Program-made: the position numbers and the translations under genes
Shown here: positions 16,237-24,292 of the stretch, one piece after another
How positions within the stretch are numbered: position 1 is the stretch's first letter
Layout: each line of letters begins with the position of its first letter
The notes under the pieces: model-generated
The model's database searches: none
Seen by the model: the letters and a program-made list of their open reading frames with translations, nothing else
What the model was told of the DNA's origin: nothing
Source of the DNA: an uncultured Dehalococcoidia bacterium
GTDB taxonomy: Bacteria; Chloroflexota; Dehalococcoidia; Lucifugimonadales; UBA3495
Direction of reading: 5' to 3'
DNA: 64,000 nucleotides
Assembly (NCBI GenBank): GCA_958296385.1
Contig: OY282494.1
Coordinates: 2,021,537-2,085,536, forward strand

Positions 16237-16354
16237 TAGTATTCCTCCGTCAGAACGGTAGCGTCGGTGTGCCAGCCGGTTGATTGGGGCGGTTGATTGA
16301 TTGGTGCGTAACCGGGCCGGATGTCGGCCCGGTCAACCGCCCCGTATCGTTTGG

Positions 16355-17488
16355 CTACACGAAGTTAAACTTCTCGAAGTTACCGTTCACCAGCGGCTGG
16401 GGGTCCAGCCCCATCCAGTTCTCCAGCAGGTCGGTGTAGATGCTGCGGAAGTCGTTGTTGAAATGCAGGTCGCCCTCCAGCAGCTTGCCCTCTTCCAGCG
16501 AGGGATATTCGCCGTAGAGGCCGCCTTTGACGGCATCGCCCACCACGAAGGCCACGCCGCCGCTGCCGTGGTCGGTGCCGGAACCGTTGTCGTGCACCCG
16601 CCGCCCGAACTCGGTGAACACCAGCAGCACCACGTTGTCGCTGGCGTCGTGTTCTTTCAGGTCGTCGTAAAAATCGGCAACGGCGTTGGAGGTGTCCGAC
16701 CACAGTTTGGCGTGGGCGGCCAGCTCGCCGGCGTGGGTGTCAAAGCTGTTGTACGGCGCGGTGGTGTACAGAATCCGCGTGCCAAAGCCCGCCAGATGCA
16801 CCTGGGCAATGTTCTTCATATACTGCCCCACCACGTCGCCGCCGTACTCCACCGACGAAGTGTACATATCGGGAGCGGCGCTGAGAATGTCGGCGCCTTT
16901 CAGCGCGTCCATCCCGGTTTGGGACAGATAGTCAACGACGGAACTGCGCCCGATGGTGGGCGAGTAGATTTTGGAGAACACGTCCAGCGCGTCAACCCGC
17001 TGGTCATCGGCCTCGATGCCGGTAAGCACGCCGTAGGTGGCCAGATTGCCGACGGATGCCACCGGCACGCCCGGCGCGGCCAGCGCGCGAGGCAGGCCGC
17101 GCCCGAAGTTCACGCCGGTAAGCACGTTGTCCTTGCCGGGGTCAAGCTCCCGGATGGCGCGGCCCAGCCAACCCTCGGTGCCCTGCTTGTCCGGCTCGCA
17201 GGTGTGCCAGATGTCCATACTGCGGAAGTGGCTGCGGTTGGGATTGGCGTAGCCCACGCCCTGGATGACGGCCAGCTTGCCCTCATCGTAAAGCCGCTTC
17301 AGCGGCCCCATGTTGGGATTGAGGCCAATGTAGCCGTCAATGTCCAGCGCCTGCCCCTCGGGAACGCGCACGGAGGGCCGGTTGTCGTAATACAGCGGGT
17401 CGCCGTGCGGCACCACCGTATTCAGCGCATCATTGCCCCCGGAAAGCTGGAGTACCACCAGCACCGGGTCTTTCTTGGTAGCGGTCAT
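16355..17488 (-). CDS. DUF1501 family protein
   Basis: A 377-residue protein with family hallmarks: VLVVLQLSGGNDALNTVVPH at the start, the middle HFRSMDIWHTCEP, NSFDTHAGEL, and a C-terminal FTEFGRRVHDN followed by GTDHGSGG. These His/Asp/Gly motifs place it in the alkaline-phosphatase-like superfamily. Most homologues carry a Tat signal peptide; this one starts directly at the domain (MTATKKDPVLVV), so export is not evident. DUF1501 and DUF1800 genes usually occur as a pair, as here with 18042-19448. Their joint function is unknown. A GGAGAAACC ribosome binding site precedes the ATG. Confidence 0.88.
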   Translation of the reverse strand: MTATKKDPVLVVLQLSGGNDALNTVVPHGDPLYYDNRPSVRVPEGQALDIDGYIGLNPNMGPLKRLYDEGKLAVIQGVGYANPNRSHFRSMDIWHTCEPDKQGTEGWLGRAIRELDPGKDNVLTGVNFGRGLPRALAAPGVPVASVGNLATYGVLTGIEADDQRVDALDVFSKIYSPTIGRSSVVDYLSQTGMDALKGADILSAAPDMYTSSVEYGGDVVGQYMKNIAQVHLAGFGTRILYTTAPYNSFDTHAGELAAHAKLWSDTSNAVADFYDDLKEHDASDNVVLLVFTEFGRRVHDNGSGTDHGSGGVAFVVGDAVKGGLYGEYPSLEEGKLLEGDLHFNNDFRSIYTDLLENWMGLDPQPLVNGNFEKFNFV

Positions 17489-17537
17489 CAGGTTTCTCCT
17501 TGGTGTTGCGGGTGGAGATTTAGAGTGATTGTCGGCA

Positions 17538-17957
17538 TCAGCGGGACGATTTCCGTCGGCCTTTCAGTTCAGGCGGGGGTTCGTCAAACGGCTCTCCCCT
17601 GGCCTTAGCGTCCTCAAGACGTTGCAGCCATTCTTCCCAGCGCCGATGGACTTGCTCGCGGGCGCGGCGCAACCGCCATTCCGTCCAAAGTTCTGCGAAA
17701 ACCATTTTGCCTGCCTCTACTATAATGGGCGATGTGATGAGGGCTACGCCGCCGGCTTTGAGCAGTTCGCCAGCGACGACGTATTGAATCGCCTGCCATC
17801 CGGTTATCTGCTCCGCTACGAGCACAAAAAGCGTGTTTGTGACCGTTAGGTAGGCAGTGATTGCATTGAATACGACGAGATACCAACGCACCGTTTCAGC
17901 AGGGATGCTTGGAATGCTGATGCGATGGCTTCGCCTCGGTTCGTCTCTGCTGTCCAA
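17538..17957 (-). CDS. Small membrane protein with a charged C-terminal helix
   Basis: A 139-residue predicted protein with two hydrophobic stretches (about 25-50 and 58-85) and a highly charged helical tail (WRLRRAREQVHRRWEEWLQRLEDAKA) that may form a coiled coil. The start is a TTG at 17957 with AGAGAG ahead. It lies between the DUF1800 and DUF1501 genes on the same strand. It resembles in layout the membrane coiled-coil proteins at 3189 and 37354, but no family is recognised. Confidence 0.5.
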   Translation of the reverse strand: MDSRDEPRRSHRISIPSIPAETVRWYLVVFNAITAYLTVTNTLFVLVAEQITGWQAIQYVVAGELLKAGGVALITSPIIVEAGKMVFAELWTEWRLRRAREQVHRRWEEWLQRLEDAKARGEPFDEPPPELKGRRKSSR

Positions 17958-18041
17958 TGTCGCTCTCTACGAGTGGCGCCGGGCTGCGGATGTTCCGACG
18001 GCCCGGCAAAGGCAATCGCCGCCCGCAGCCCGACGGTTTGG

Positions 18042-19448
18042 TTAGGCGAACTGGTACTCCTGGGTGCTTACGATGAGTTGCAGCGTTTGGGCTACCATGT
18101 CCGAGTACTCGGGTGTGCCGGGGGATACGCTGCCGGCGTTGCTGGCGTAGGCGATGAGCTGGTCGCGGGTTTCCGGCGCCAGTTCGTAGGAACCCATCAT
18201 CTCCAGGCAGCGGTCCACGACGGCGGCGGCGCCGGAGATTTGCTCTGCGCCCAGCCGGGCCACGATGTCCTGCACGCCGGGCAGCCTGACGTTGCCCACC
18301 TGGTCGGCGGCAAAGTTGATGCGCTCCACCAGCGTGCCGGAGTCAATCCACTCAGCGCCGGTGTGCCAGCCCTCCACGGTGGGCGGGTTCATCAAGTCCT
18401 GCCCCATGTAGCGGATGGTGTTGGCCAGCGGTTGCAGTCCCAGCTTGGGCGAGTTGAAATCGCCCACCAGCCGCATCGTGCCGATGACCACCTCGGCCGG
18501 GCTCTTCACCTTCTCAAAGCGGGCGTCCTTGAAAAAGTCGGCGTTGAACAACACCCGCAGCATCGCGGTCAGGTTGTAGCCGGAGTCAAAGTAAGTCTGC
18601 TCCAGCAGAGCGATGGCGTCCGGGTCCCGCGGCGCGGTGTTCTGCCAGGCCGGAACCTGCACTTCGTCGGCCACAAAGAAGTTGTAGAGATGGCGGGAAA
18701 CAAACCGCGCCGCCGACGGCTGACGGGCGATGATGTCAACGATGTCGTCACCGTTGAAGTTGCCCGACTCGCCCAGGAAAGTCTTGGCTTCCTCGTCGTG
18801 GTCGTAGGGATTGTAGATGAAGTTGGACTCGTAGCGCCCATAGGGGTAGCGCGGCACGGCGTTGGTGATAGTCCAGCCCGTAAAGGCGCGGGCGGCCTCC
18901 TTGACGTCATCCTCCGAGTAGTTGGCCTGGCCGTCCATCCCAACGCCCAGAGAGAACAGCTCCAGCAGCTCCCGCCCCCAGTTCTCGTTGATGGCGCCCT
19001 TGTGGCTCATGCAGTTGTCCAGGTAAAACACCATCGCCGGGTCGCGCGACAGCCCCTTCAGCAGGGCGTCAAAGTTGCCCATGCCCATGTTGCGGAACAA
19101 ATCCAGCTGGAGCTGCACCTGCCGGCCATGCTCGCACTTGGAGTTGCCGGTGCAGAGGATGCCGTGCCAGAACAGCGCAATCTTCTCTTGCAGCGGCCGC
19201 GCGGTGTTAATCATCCGGTAAGTCCAGTAAGCCTGGTTGACTTCCAGCGCGTTCATCTCTTTCCAGTCGACAAACTTGCGCTCGAGAATATCCATCTCCA
19301 GGTCAGGCTGGGCCTGCGGATTCAGCAGCTCTTCAACGGTGGCCTCATAGCCCCGGCCGGCCCGTTCCTCCAGCTCAGCGTAAGTTGCGCCAAAGCCGGC
19401 CCGACGCATCAGGTGGGCCATCAGGGCAATTTCCTGGTTGGTAGGCAT
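18042..19448 (-). CDS. DUF1800 family protein
   Basis: A 468-residue protein from the ATG at 19448, supported by GGAGG. Family marks are the opening HLMRRAGFGAT, then ALFWHGILCTGNSK, then INENWGRELLELFSLGVG, then EAARAFTGWTI and the C-terminal FVSRHLYNFFVADE. As with its DUF1501 partner there is no signal peptide, although homologues are usually exported. The pair is common in Planctomycetes, Proteobacteria and Chloroflexota and its function is unknown. The NHL protein and the small membrane protein in the same run may belong with it. Confidence 0.88.
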   Translation of the reverse strand: MPTNQEIALMAHLMRRAGFGATYAELEERAGRGYEATVEELLNPQAQPDLEMDILERKFVDWKEMNALEVNQAYWTYRMINTARPLQEKIALFWHGILCTGNSKCEHGRQVQLQLDLFRNMGMGNFDALLKGLSRDPAMVFYLDNCMSHKGAINENWGRELLELFSLGVGMDGQANYSEDDVKEAARAFTGWTITNAVPRYPYGRYESNFIYNPYDHDEEAKTFLGESGNFNGDDIVDIIARQPSAARFVSRHLYNFFVADEVQVPAWQNTAPRDPDAIALLEQTYFDSGYNLTAMLRVLFNADFFKDARFEKVKSPAEVVIGTMRLVGDFNSPKLGLQPLANTIRYMGQDLMNPPTVEGWHTGAEWIDSGTLVERINFAADQVGNVRLPGVQDIVARLGAEQISGAAAVVDRCLEMMGSYELAPETRDQLIAYASNAGSVSPGTPEYSDMVAQTLQLIVSTQEYQFA

Positions 19449-19655
19449 AGCAAGTACCTCCTGTAAGTGATACGACGGTTTCAACAGCGAAACAGCACAA
19501 TTGACGACGAATACCGCAAGACGCAAACCCCGCAAAGCCAACCGCACGGCAACGCCGGACAGATGCCCGAATGGTACGCCCCGGCACGCTGGAGTGTCAA
19601 GGAAACCGGGCAGCCCGGCGACAGCCTCCGGCACGGTTAAGCGTGGGAAGTTTGC

Positions 19656-20588
19656 CTAGAACGGTGGCGCAAATCCGCCCTTGCCCTCACCCAATTCCGG
19701 CAGCGTTTCGCACAGCACCTCAAACACCATCCGGTAATGCTCCAGATATTCCGCGCGGAACGAATCCCGGTCGCAGCCCAGCTTTTCCGCCATCAAGTCA
19801 AATGCCTTGTCCCGCGTTCCGGCCAGGAACTTGCCCCGCTGGAAGTGGAAAGGCTGTGCGATGAACTTTTTGACGCCGGTGGCGATCAAGCTATCGGCAA
19901 AGGCGTAGGGACTACTGACCAGGAGCAGCGGCGTCATCGTGATGCAGGTGTCAACCCCGGCGTCCTGCACCTTTCCGATGGCTTGCAGCCGCACGGAGTT
20001 GGACGGACAGAACGGCTCGAAAGTACGCCGGATGTCCTCGTCGTCGGTGGTAACGGTCATATTGACCTGAACCCGACCGCCATTGTCCTCAATGCGTCGC
20101 AACAAGTCGCAATCCCGCGCCACCGTAGGACTGCGAGTTTGGATGACCAGCTTAGGCTTATGCCGCTTCGCCATTATTTCCAGCAGACGGCGGGTGAGCT
20201 GCAATTCCCGTTCCACCGGCTGGTAAGGGTCAGTGACGCTGCTCATATAGATGAGCTTGCCGTCCAGCGCGCCGGGCTTGCGCCTGTCAATCAAGTCAAC
20301 GGCGTTCTCCTTGACGTTGACCCAATACCCCCACGAATCCCGCTTTGCCACATCCCGGCTGAAAAAAGCGGCGTAGCAGTAAGTACAGCCAAAAGAGCAG
20401 CCGCTATACGGGTTCAGCGTAAAATCGTAAGCATCCATAAACCCGGTAGCACGAGTCAGGATTTCACGCGCCGGGGCGTAACAAATCGTAGCCTCCCCAA
20501 TCAAGCACGGACGCTCTATCGGGTGTCCGGCAACGTCGGGGCTCTCAAAAAGGGGACCCTGAACGGGTTGGGCAACCATTTTCGTCAC
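19656..20588 (-). CDS. SPL-type radical SAM protein
   Basis: A 310-residue radical SAM enzyme with the 4Fe-4S-binding CxxxCxxC motif as C64-SFG-C68-TY-C71, inside NPYSGCSFGCTYCYA, which is characteristic of the spore-photoproduct-lyase-like (Rv2578c-type) family. IYMSSVTDPYQPVE and LVIQTRSP are later strands of the partial barrel. The thymine-dimer role of true SPL is not implied, since this broad family has many members of unknown function. Its ATG overlaps the stop of the upstream methyltransferase-like gene by four bases (ATGA), so the two are translationally coupled and probably act together. Confidence 0.82.
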   Translation of the reverse strand: MTKMVAQPVQGPLFESPDVAGHPIERPCLIGEATICYAPAREILTRATGFMDAYDFTLNPYSGCSFGCTYCYAAFFSRDVAKRDSWGYWVNVKENAVDLIDRRKPGALDGKLIYMSSVTDPYQPVERELQLTRRLLEIMAKRHKPKLVIQTRSPTVARDCDLLRRIEDNGGRVQVNMTVTTDDEDIRRTFEPFCPSNSVRLQAIGKVQDAGVDTCITMTPLLLVSSPYAFADSLIATGVKKFIAQPFHFQRGKFLAGTRDKAFDLMAEKLGCDRDSFRAEYLEHYRMVFEVLCETLPELGEGKGGFAPPF

Positions 20589-21586
20589 CGCTTAATGTAG
20601 ATACTGTAGCGAGGGTCTTTAGGCTCCCACTTGACAAGATTTCCCAAAAAAAACCGTGTGCGACTGGAATCAGCAGCGTCAATTTCTTGCAGACTGCCTG
20701 AACTTTCAATTTCTTTGTAGATGGAATGTCTCACTTCGGTGATTTTTTGGCAGCCGTCATTATTTAGACCTCCTCCAATTTCACGAAGAGGATGTAGGAC
20801 GTAGAATTTCTCATCAAATGGTGACACGATTCTAGCCAAGTGGGCTTTTTGTTTAAACGTAGTGATGAACCCAGCGTGGGGTTGAATCGTTTTGCACAGA
20901 TCAGATAGGCTGCTTTTGACTGCCCCAACGTTCGTTTGGTACACCGTGTGCAAAGCACTAAGCCAACGCTCTTCGTTTGGGTTAGACCTTATCCGCTCTG
21001 TTATTGTATCAACATCAGGATGTCCCGGCAGTCCGTATTCCATCATACCACAAGCGCTGGATAAGCATGATACCCAATGATTTTGATTTTGGCTGACAGA
21101 TTCGCTGACCAATTTCACAAAGCGATTCCACGTGGATTCACCTAAGGCGGTCATGGGCTTGTTAGGGTCAATTGCATCGATGTGGATAGACGTCAGCTGT
21201 TGCCCGCGGCTAATGGCATCGGCCGCAGCCAGTGCCACGCCAAATTGCATCGCCAATGATCCGCAACCGAAATCCGCAACATACAGAGCCCCGGAAGTAC
21301 TAAGAGCGTTGTTCTGATCGCCTCGGTTCTCAATCATGGCATTAATCACCCGGTATGCCACGTTGATTTGCTTCGGTTGGTACCAGAGGTTATAAAATAA
21401 GGTTACCCACTCGTTGTTGTACTCCGGCACAGCACCTCTAGCCATCGCATTGAGCTGTTTGAGCGCACCGACAACATTCAAGGCCACTTGCTTTGGAGGC
21501 AAGCCTTGGCTGAGATGCTGAAATCCAGCGTCGCCTTCCTCCGCAATTACGCTGTCCAGCGCAGTTTTCACCCATTGACTATCCAT
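20585..21586 (-). CDS. Methyltransferase-like protein coupled to the radical SAM gene
   Basis: A 333-residue protein with one recognisable segment, LYVADFGCGSLAMQFGVALA followed by HIDAIDPN, which looks like motifs I and II of a Rossmann-fold SAM-dependent methyltransferase. The rest matches no family I recognise. Its bases are visibly more A/T-rich than the neighbours', and it has a textbook promoter, both suggesting acquisition by transfer. The coupling to the SPL-type radical SAM gene suggests a two-enzyme modification unit, perhaps acting on nucleic acid; that is inference. Confidence 0.65.
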   Translation of the reverse strand: MDSQWVKTALDSVIAEEGDAGFQHLSQGLPPKQVALNVVGALKQLNAMARGAVPEYNNEWVTLFYNLWYQPKQINVAYRVINAMIENRGDQNNALSTSGALYVADFGCGSLAMQFGVALAAADAISRGQQLTSIHIDAIDPNKPMTALGESTWNRFVKLVSESVSQNQNHWVSCLSSACGMMEYGLPGHPDVDTITERIRSNPNEERWLSALHTVYQTNVGAVKSSLSDLCKTIQPHAGFITTFKQKAHLARIVSPFDEKFYVLHPLREIGGGLNNDGCQKITEVRHSIYKEIESSGSLQEIDAADSSRTRFFLGNLVKWEPKDPRYSIYIKR

Positions 21587-21611
21587 TTCTTGCTCCTCCT
21601 ATGCTGATACT

Positions 21612-21641
21612 ATCCTAGTAGGCTACTCGTTCTTTTGTCAA
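21612..21641 (-). promoter_or_regulatory. Sigma70-type promoter of the methyltransferase / radical SAM pair
   Basis: Read leftward: TTGACA (21636-21641), an 18-base spacer, then TAGGAT (21612-21617). It lies about 25 bases ahead of the start at 21586, leaving a short leader with AGGAGGA. It is one of the few consensus -35 elements in the window. Confidence 0.65.
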
Positions 21642-21649
21642 TACTATTG

Positions 21650-22387
21650 CTAGACCGCCCGTCGAAACGCCGCCACCCGCCCCGCAACCCAAGCCTGCGT
21701 TTCCGGCGCAAACTCCGGTTCCGGCGGTGGGTTTTGGTAGCGGGTTATTTGGCCGTAGCGGGCGGTTTGGTGCAGGGTGTTGACTATGAGGCCGAGGTCA
21801 ACGTCCGGCGGTTCGTCCTCCGGTAGCAGGGGCAGGGTCAACTTGGGGATGGGCTGTTGTACGCTGAACGGGTAGAGCAGTGCGTCGGGCCGTTCCCAGC
21901 CCCGGCATACCAGGATGCGGTAGTCGCTGGCCGGCGGCGCGGTTTCCAGGGGCATGGGCTCCCAGCGGCGCAGCAGGTCAATTTCAACCAGGTTGACGCC
22001 GCTGGCGATTATCACATCGCGCTTGCGGATGTAGCGCTGGCGCTCCCGTCCCGGCGCTTTGTTGGTGGGCGACAGCACCTCAATGATGGTGACGAGTTCC
22101 CGGTCAGGCACGGTTTCCACACGCAGCCAGTTGACCTTAACCTCCCGGGGCATCCGAACCCGTACTGCAACGCCGTCCTCCGGTGATGCAGCGACGGTTG
22201 CCGGTTGCCCCGACCCCGTCTCTACGACTTCTCTGCGCTGCTGCAAGGCAATGCGGTAGGCGTCAGGCAATCGCGGCCCCAGTTCTCCGGCCATAGTTGC
22301 AATCAGGCTGAAGTGAAAGTCCGGCCAGATGTCCCGCCGTTCCAGGTACGGGTTCATGCCGGGGAACGGGTTGTCGTATTGCATCAT
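21650..22387 (-). CDS. DUF4058 family protein
   Basis: A 245-residue protein with the family opening NPFPGMNPYLERRDIWPDFH, the middle LVTIIEVLSPTNKAPG (an acidic E-V-L-S strand like that of Uma2 and other PD-(D/E)XK-type folds), and IASGVNLVEIDLLRRW. DUF4058 proteins are common in Cyanobacteria and Chloroflexota, often in many copies; their function is unknown, though the fold suggests a nuclease-like relative. It is slightly shorter than many members. It stands alone, separated by 50 bases from a decayed gene upstream. Confidence 0.82.
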   Translation of the reverse strand: MMQYDNPFPGMNPYLERRDIWPDFHFSLIATMAGELGPRLPDAYRIALQQRREVVETGSGQPATVAASPEDGVAVRVRMPREVKVNWLRVETVPDRELVTIIEVLSPTNKAPGRERQRYIRKRDVIIASGVNLVEIDLLRRWEPMPLETAPPASDYRILVCRGWERPDALLYPFSVQQPIPKLTLPLLPEDEPPDVDLGLIVNTLHQTARYGQITRYQNPPPEPEFAPETQAWVAGRVAAFRRAV

Positions 22388-22440
22388 CGGATCGGTCAGT
22401 ACCAGTAATAAGGCGCATCAGCGCGCCGGGCCCAGCTTTC

Positions 22441-22693
22441 CTACCCGGTTGTGCGCATCGCCGGCCCTAATCCCGCCATCTGCCGCTGCCATTCGCCGGC
22501 GCCGAAGTTTTGCCACATACCATGCCCCGGCAGGGCGGCCGGTAGTTCAACAGTGTCGGCCAGAATGTCCCACGAGTAAAAGTTTGCGACGGGAAAACGT
22601 CCGGCTCGCCCCGCCGGTGGTTCCAGTGCAGCGCGTGTCCACGTACCAGTCGCCGGGGGCATCGTTCAGATGCGCCAGGTCGGGTCGGGCCAT
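22441..22693 (-). pseudogene. Remnant of a ferredoxin-MBL hydrolase gene
   Basis: An ATG at 22693 behind AGGAGG opens a frame reading MARPDLAHLNDAPGDWYVDT, the typical start of proteins joining a ferredoxin-like segment to a metallo-beta-lactamase domain. The frame soon fails. Another frame (22441-22662) then reads FYSWDI, LPGHG and EWQRQMAG, matching the C-terminus of the same family. The central roughly 180 residues with the metal-binding HxHxDH are missing. So the two ends of one gene survive around a deletion with a frameshift. The identification rests on remembered family features and is moderate. Confidence 0.5.
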
Positions 22694-22718
22694 CCGCTGC
22701 CTCCTGTCTATTCGCGCT

Positions 22719-23141
22719 CTATCCCCGCCGCCGCTTGTGCTGGCGCAGGATGCAGTCGTCCATTATCACGCCAATGCCGGCGTCGCGCGCCCGTGCCGCC
22801 GCCGGTTCGTCCACCACGCCGTCCTGCATCCAGACGTAGCGCGCTCCGATACTGATGGCGTCGTCGGATACTGCGCCGGCAAACTCACTGCGCCGGAACA
22901 CGTCCACCAGGTCAACGCGCGCACCCTGCTCGGCGGTGGCGGCGGCAGCGGATTGCAGGTCAGGATAAGACGGCTCGCCCAGCACGCTGGCGCCGTTGAG
23001 CGCCGGGTTGACGGGGATGATGCGGTAGCCCTGCGACTGCATATAAGCCGAAACGCCGTGGCTGTCCCGCGCCGGGTTGTCGGAAAGGCCGACTACGGCG
23101 ATGGTCTTTACGTTGTCCAGAATCTCGTCAATCAAGTCCAT
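22719..23141 (-). CDS. CoA-binding domain protein (YccU-like)
   Basis: A 140-residue single-domain protein with a Rossmann CoA-binding fold: VKTIAVVGLSDNPARDSHGV holds the nucleotide loop, GYRIIPVNPALNG follows, and a late YVWMQDGVVDEPA matches the strand-turn of the family. Such proteins bind CoA and are structurally like the N-terminal domain of succinyl-CoA synthetase alpha; their role is not established. The ATG at 23141 is chosen because homology begins there and GGGAG precedes it; an in-frame upstream start at 23189 is possible. It lies downstream of the cupin gene. Confidence 0.8.
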   Translation of the reverse strand: MDLIDEILDNVKTIAVVGLSDNPARDSHGVSAYMQSQGYRIIPVNPALNGASVLGEPSYPDLQSAAAATAEQGARVDLVDVFRRSEFAGAVSDDAISIGARYVWMQDGVVDEPAAARARDAGIGVIMDDCILRQHKRRRG

Positions 23142-23252
23142 AAAGCGCTTGCTCCCGATGCAACGTGCTCTCGATGACGTGCTCTCCATGATAACGATGA
23201 CACGCCGGGGCGGATGATTGTTGGCCCCGGCGGGCGCGCCGCAGATTGCAAC

Positions 23253-23627
23253 CTACCGGCTGGCGGTGCTGTCGTTGGTGGTGATAGTGATGTGGCCCAT
23301 GTAGCTGCTGGCGGTGGCGCCGTGCCAGTGGTTCTCGCCGGCCTTGATTTGCACCACGTCGCCCACGCCAACCTCAACCTCATGGTTCTCATCGGCCACG
23401 ATACCGTTGCCCATCGTGATGACCAGAATCTGGTCGCTGCTGTGGCGATGCCAGCCGGTTTGAGCGCCGGTCTGGAAGTTGACCACGCTGGCGTTAAAAA
23501 AGTCGCTTTCCCCCTCCGGGATAATCGGCTGCCGGCTGCGATGCACCTCACCCCCCGTCCACCCCGGCACCGACTCCGCCGGCCCCAACGGCACGTGCTC
23601 AACGCTGGAAATGCGTACTACGCGCAT
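23253..23627 (-). CDS. Cupin-domain protein
   Basis: A 124-residue single-cupin protein. Motif 1 is seen as TGWHRHSSDQILVITMGNG (two His plus Gln/Glu-like spacing) and motif 2 as GDVVQIKAGENHWHGA with its metal-binding His. The pattern is complete, so a bound divalent metal is likely. Small cupins with ENHWHG are often carboxymuconolactone-associated or dioxygenase-like, but no substrate can be named. The ATG at 23627 has GGAGG at the right distance. Confidence 0.82.
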   Translation of the reverse strand: MRVVRISSVEHVPLGPAESVPGWTGGEVHRSRQPIIPEGESDFFNASVVNFQTGAQTGWHRHSSDQILVITMGNGIVADENHEVEVGVGDVVQIKAGENHWHGATASSYMGHITITTNDSTASR

Positions 23628-23661
23628 AATCAATCCTCCATCTGTTTGGTGTCAGTGCAAG

Positions 23662-23892
23662 TTAGGCAACATCGGCAGGAATTGGCTCCGCGACCAACGC
23701 CGCCAGTTCCGCCGGAGTATCGAATTCCAAATCCAGAATTCCCCGGGACAGGATATATGCAACCTCTCGGTCTTCGTCATCGCCGGTCGTTAGCAGTTCG
23801 GCAATCACCTTCAGTAATTCGGCGCGATATTCCGGGTCGCCCTCGGCAGAGCGGCGCGGCGCGATTTTCCAATCCTCGGCGGCCTGGTTCAT
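23662..23892 (-). CDS. Small acidic protein, possible antitoxin
   Basis: A 76-residue acidic, helical protein (MNQAAEDWKIAPRRSAEGDP; ILSRGILDLEFDTPAELAAL). It begins 16 bases after the stop of the RelE/HigB-like toxin gene and shares its strand. Toxins of that type are normally followed by their antitoxin, so position supports that role. The helix-turn-helix usual in HigA-type antitoxins is not visible, and the protein is short. Confidence 0.5.
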   Translation of the reverse strand: MNQAAEDWKIAPRRSAEGDPEYRAELLKVIAELLTTGDDEDREVAYILSRGILDLEFDTPAELAALVAEPIPADVA

Positions 23893-23908
23893 AATCTTTC
23901 TCCTCAGT

Positions 23909-24229
23909 TCATCTCATCCGCGTCTGATAATCCCGCCAGCGTACTTTGGCGTTTGCGATGTCCCTACTCTGGTTGCTCTTGTCACCGCCGCCCAGCAGGA
24001 TTATCAGACGCGGCCCATCCCAGGCCAGATAAATCCGGTAGCCGGGACCAAAATGTATCCGACGCTCGATTACCCCCTCTCCAACGTTGTCAACATCACC
24101 GGGATTTCCAGCAATCATTCGGGCAATTACGGCGTCAATCCGAGGTCGTACTGACGGGTCAAGCCGTTCGTACCACGCGCGAAACGGGCTGTACCCCCGA
24201 CCGTCAGTATAAGCGAGAACATCAGGCAT
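23909..24229 (-). CDS. RelE/HigB-type addiction module killer protein
   Basis: A 106-residue protein of the addiction-module killer group (phage Gp49-like, RelE superfamily). The family pattern is clear: an N-terminal FRAWYERLDPSVRPRIDAVI, IAGNPGDVDNVGEGVIERRIHFGPGYRIYL in the centre, and IILLGGGDKSNQSRDI near the end. RelE-fold toxins usually cleave mRNA at the ribosome; the conserved Arg and Tyr in ERRIHFGPGYR are in place. The gene precedes a small acidic protein, the expected toxin-first order of HigBA-like loci. Confidence 0.82.
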   Translation of the reverse strand: MPDVLAYTDGRGYSPFRAWYERLDPSVRPRIDAVIARMIAGNPGDVDNVGEGVIERRIHFGPGYRIYLAWDGPRLIILLGGGDKSNQSRDIANAKVRWRDYQTRMR

Positions 24230-24292
24230 ACCGGCATTGTATCACCGGCGCAGGCCGGTATGCCTCCAGCAACGCGGGTTGCGTCCGGCCGC

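Noticed and set aside
15025-19466. Plus-strand ORFs of 400-510 codons opposite the NHL, DUF1501 and DUF1800 genes
   Set aside because: Each mirrors a strong conserved gene on the minus strand and shows no motif. These are shadows due to high GC at third positions.
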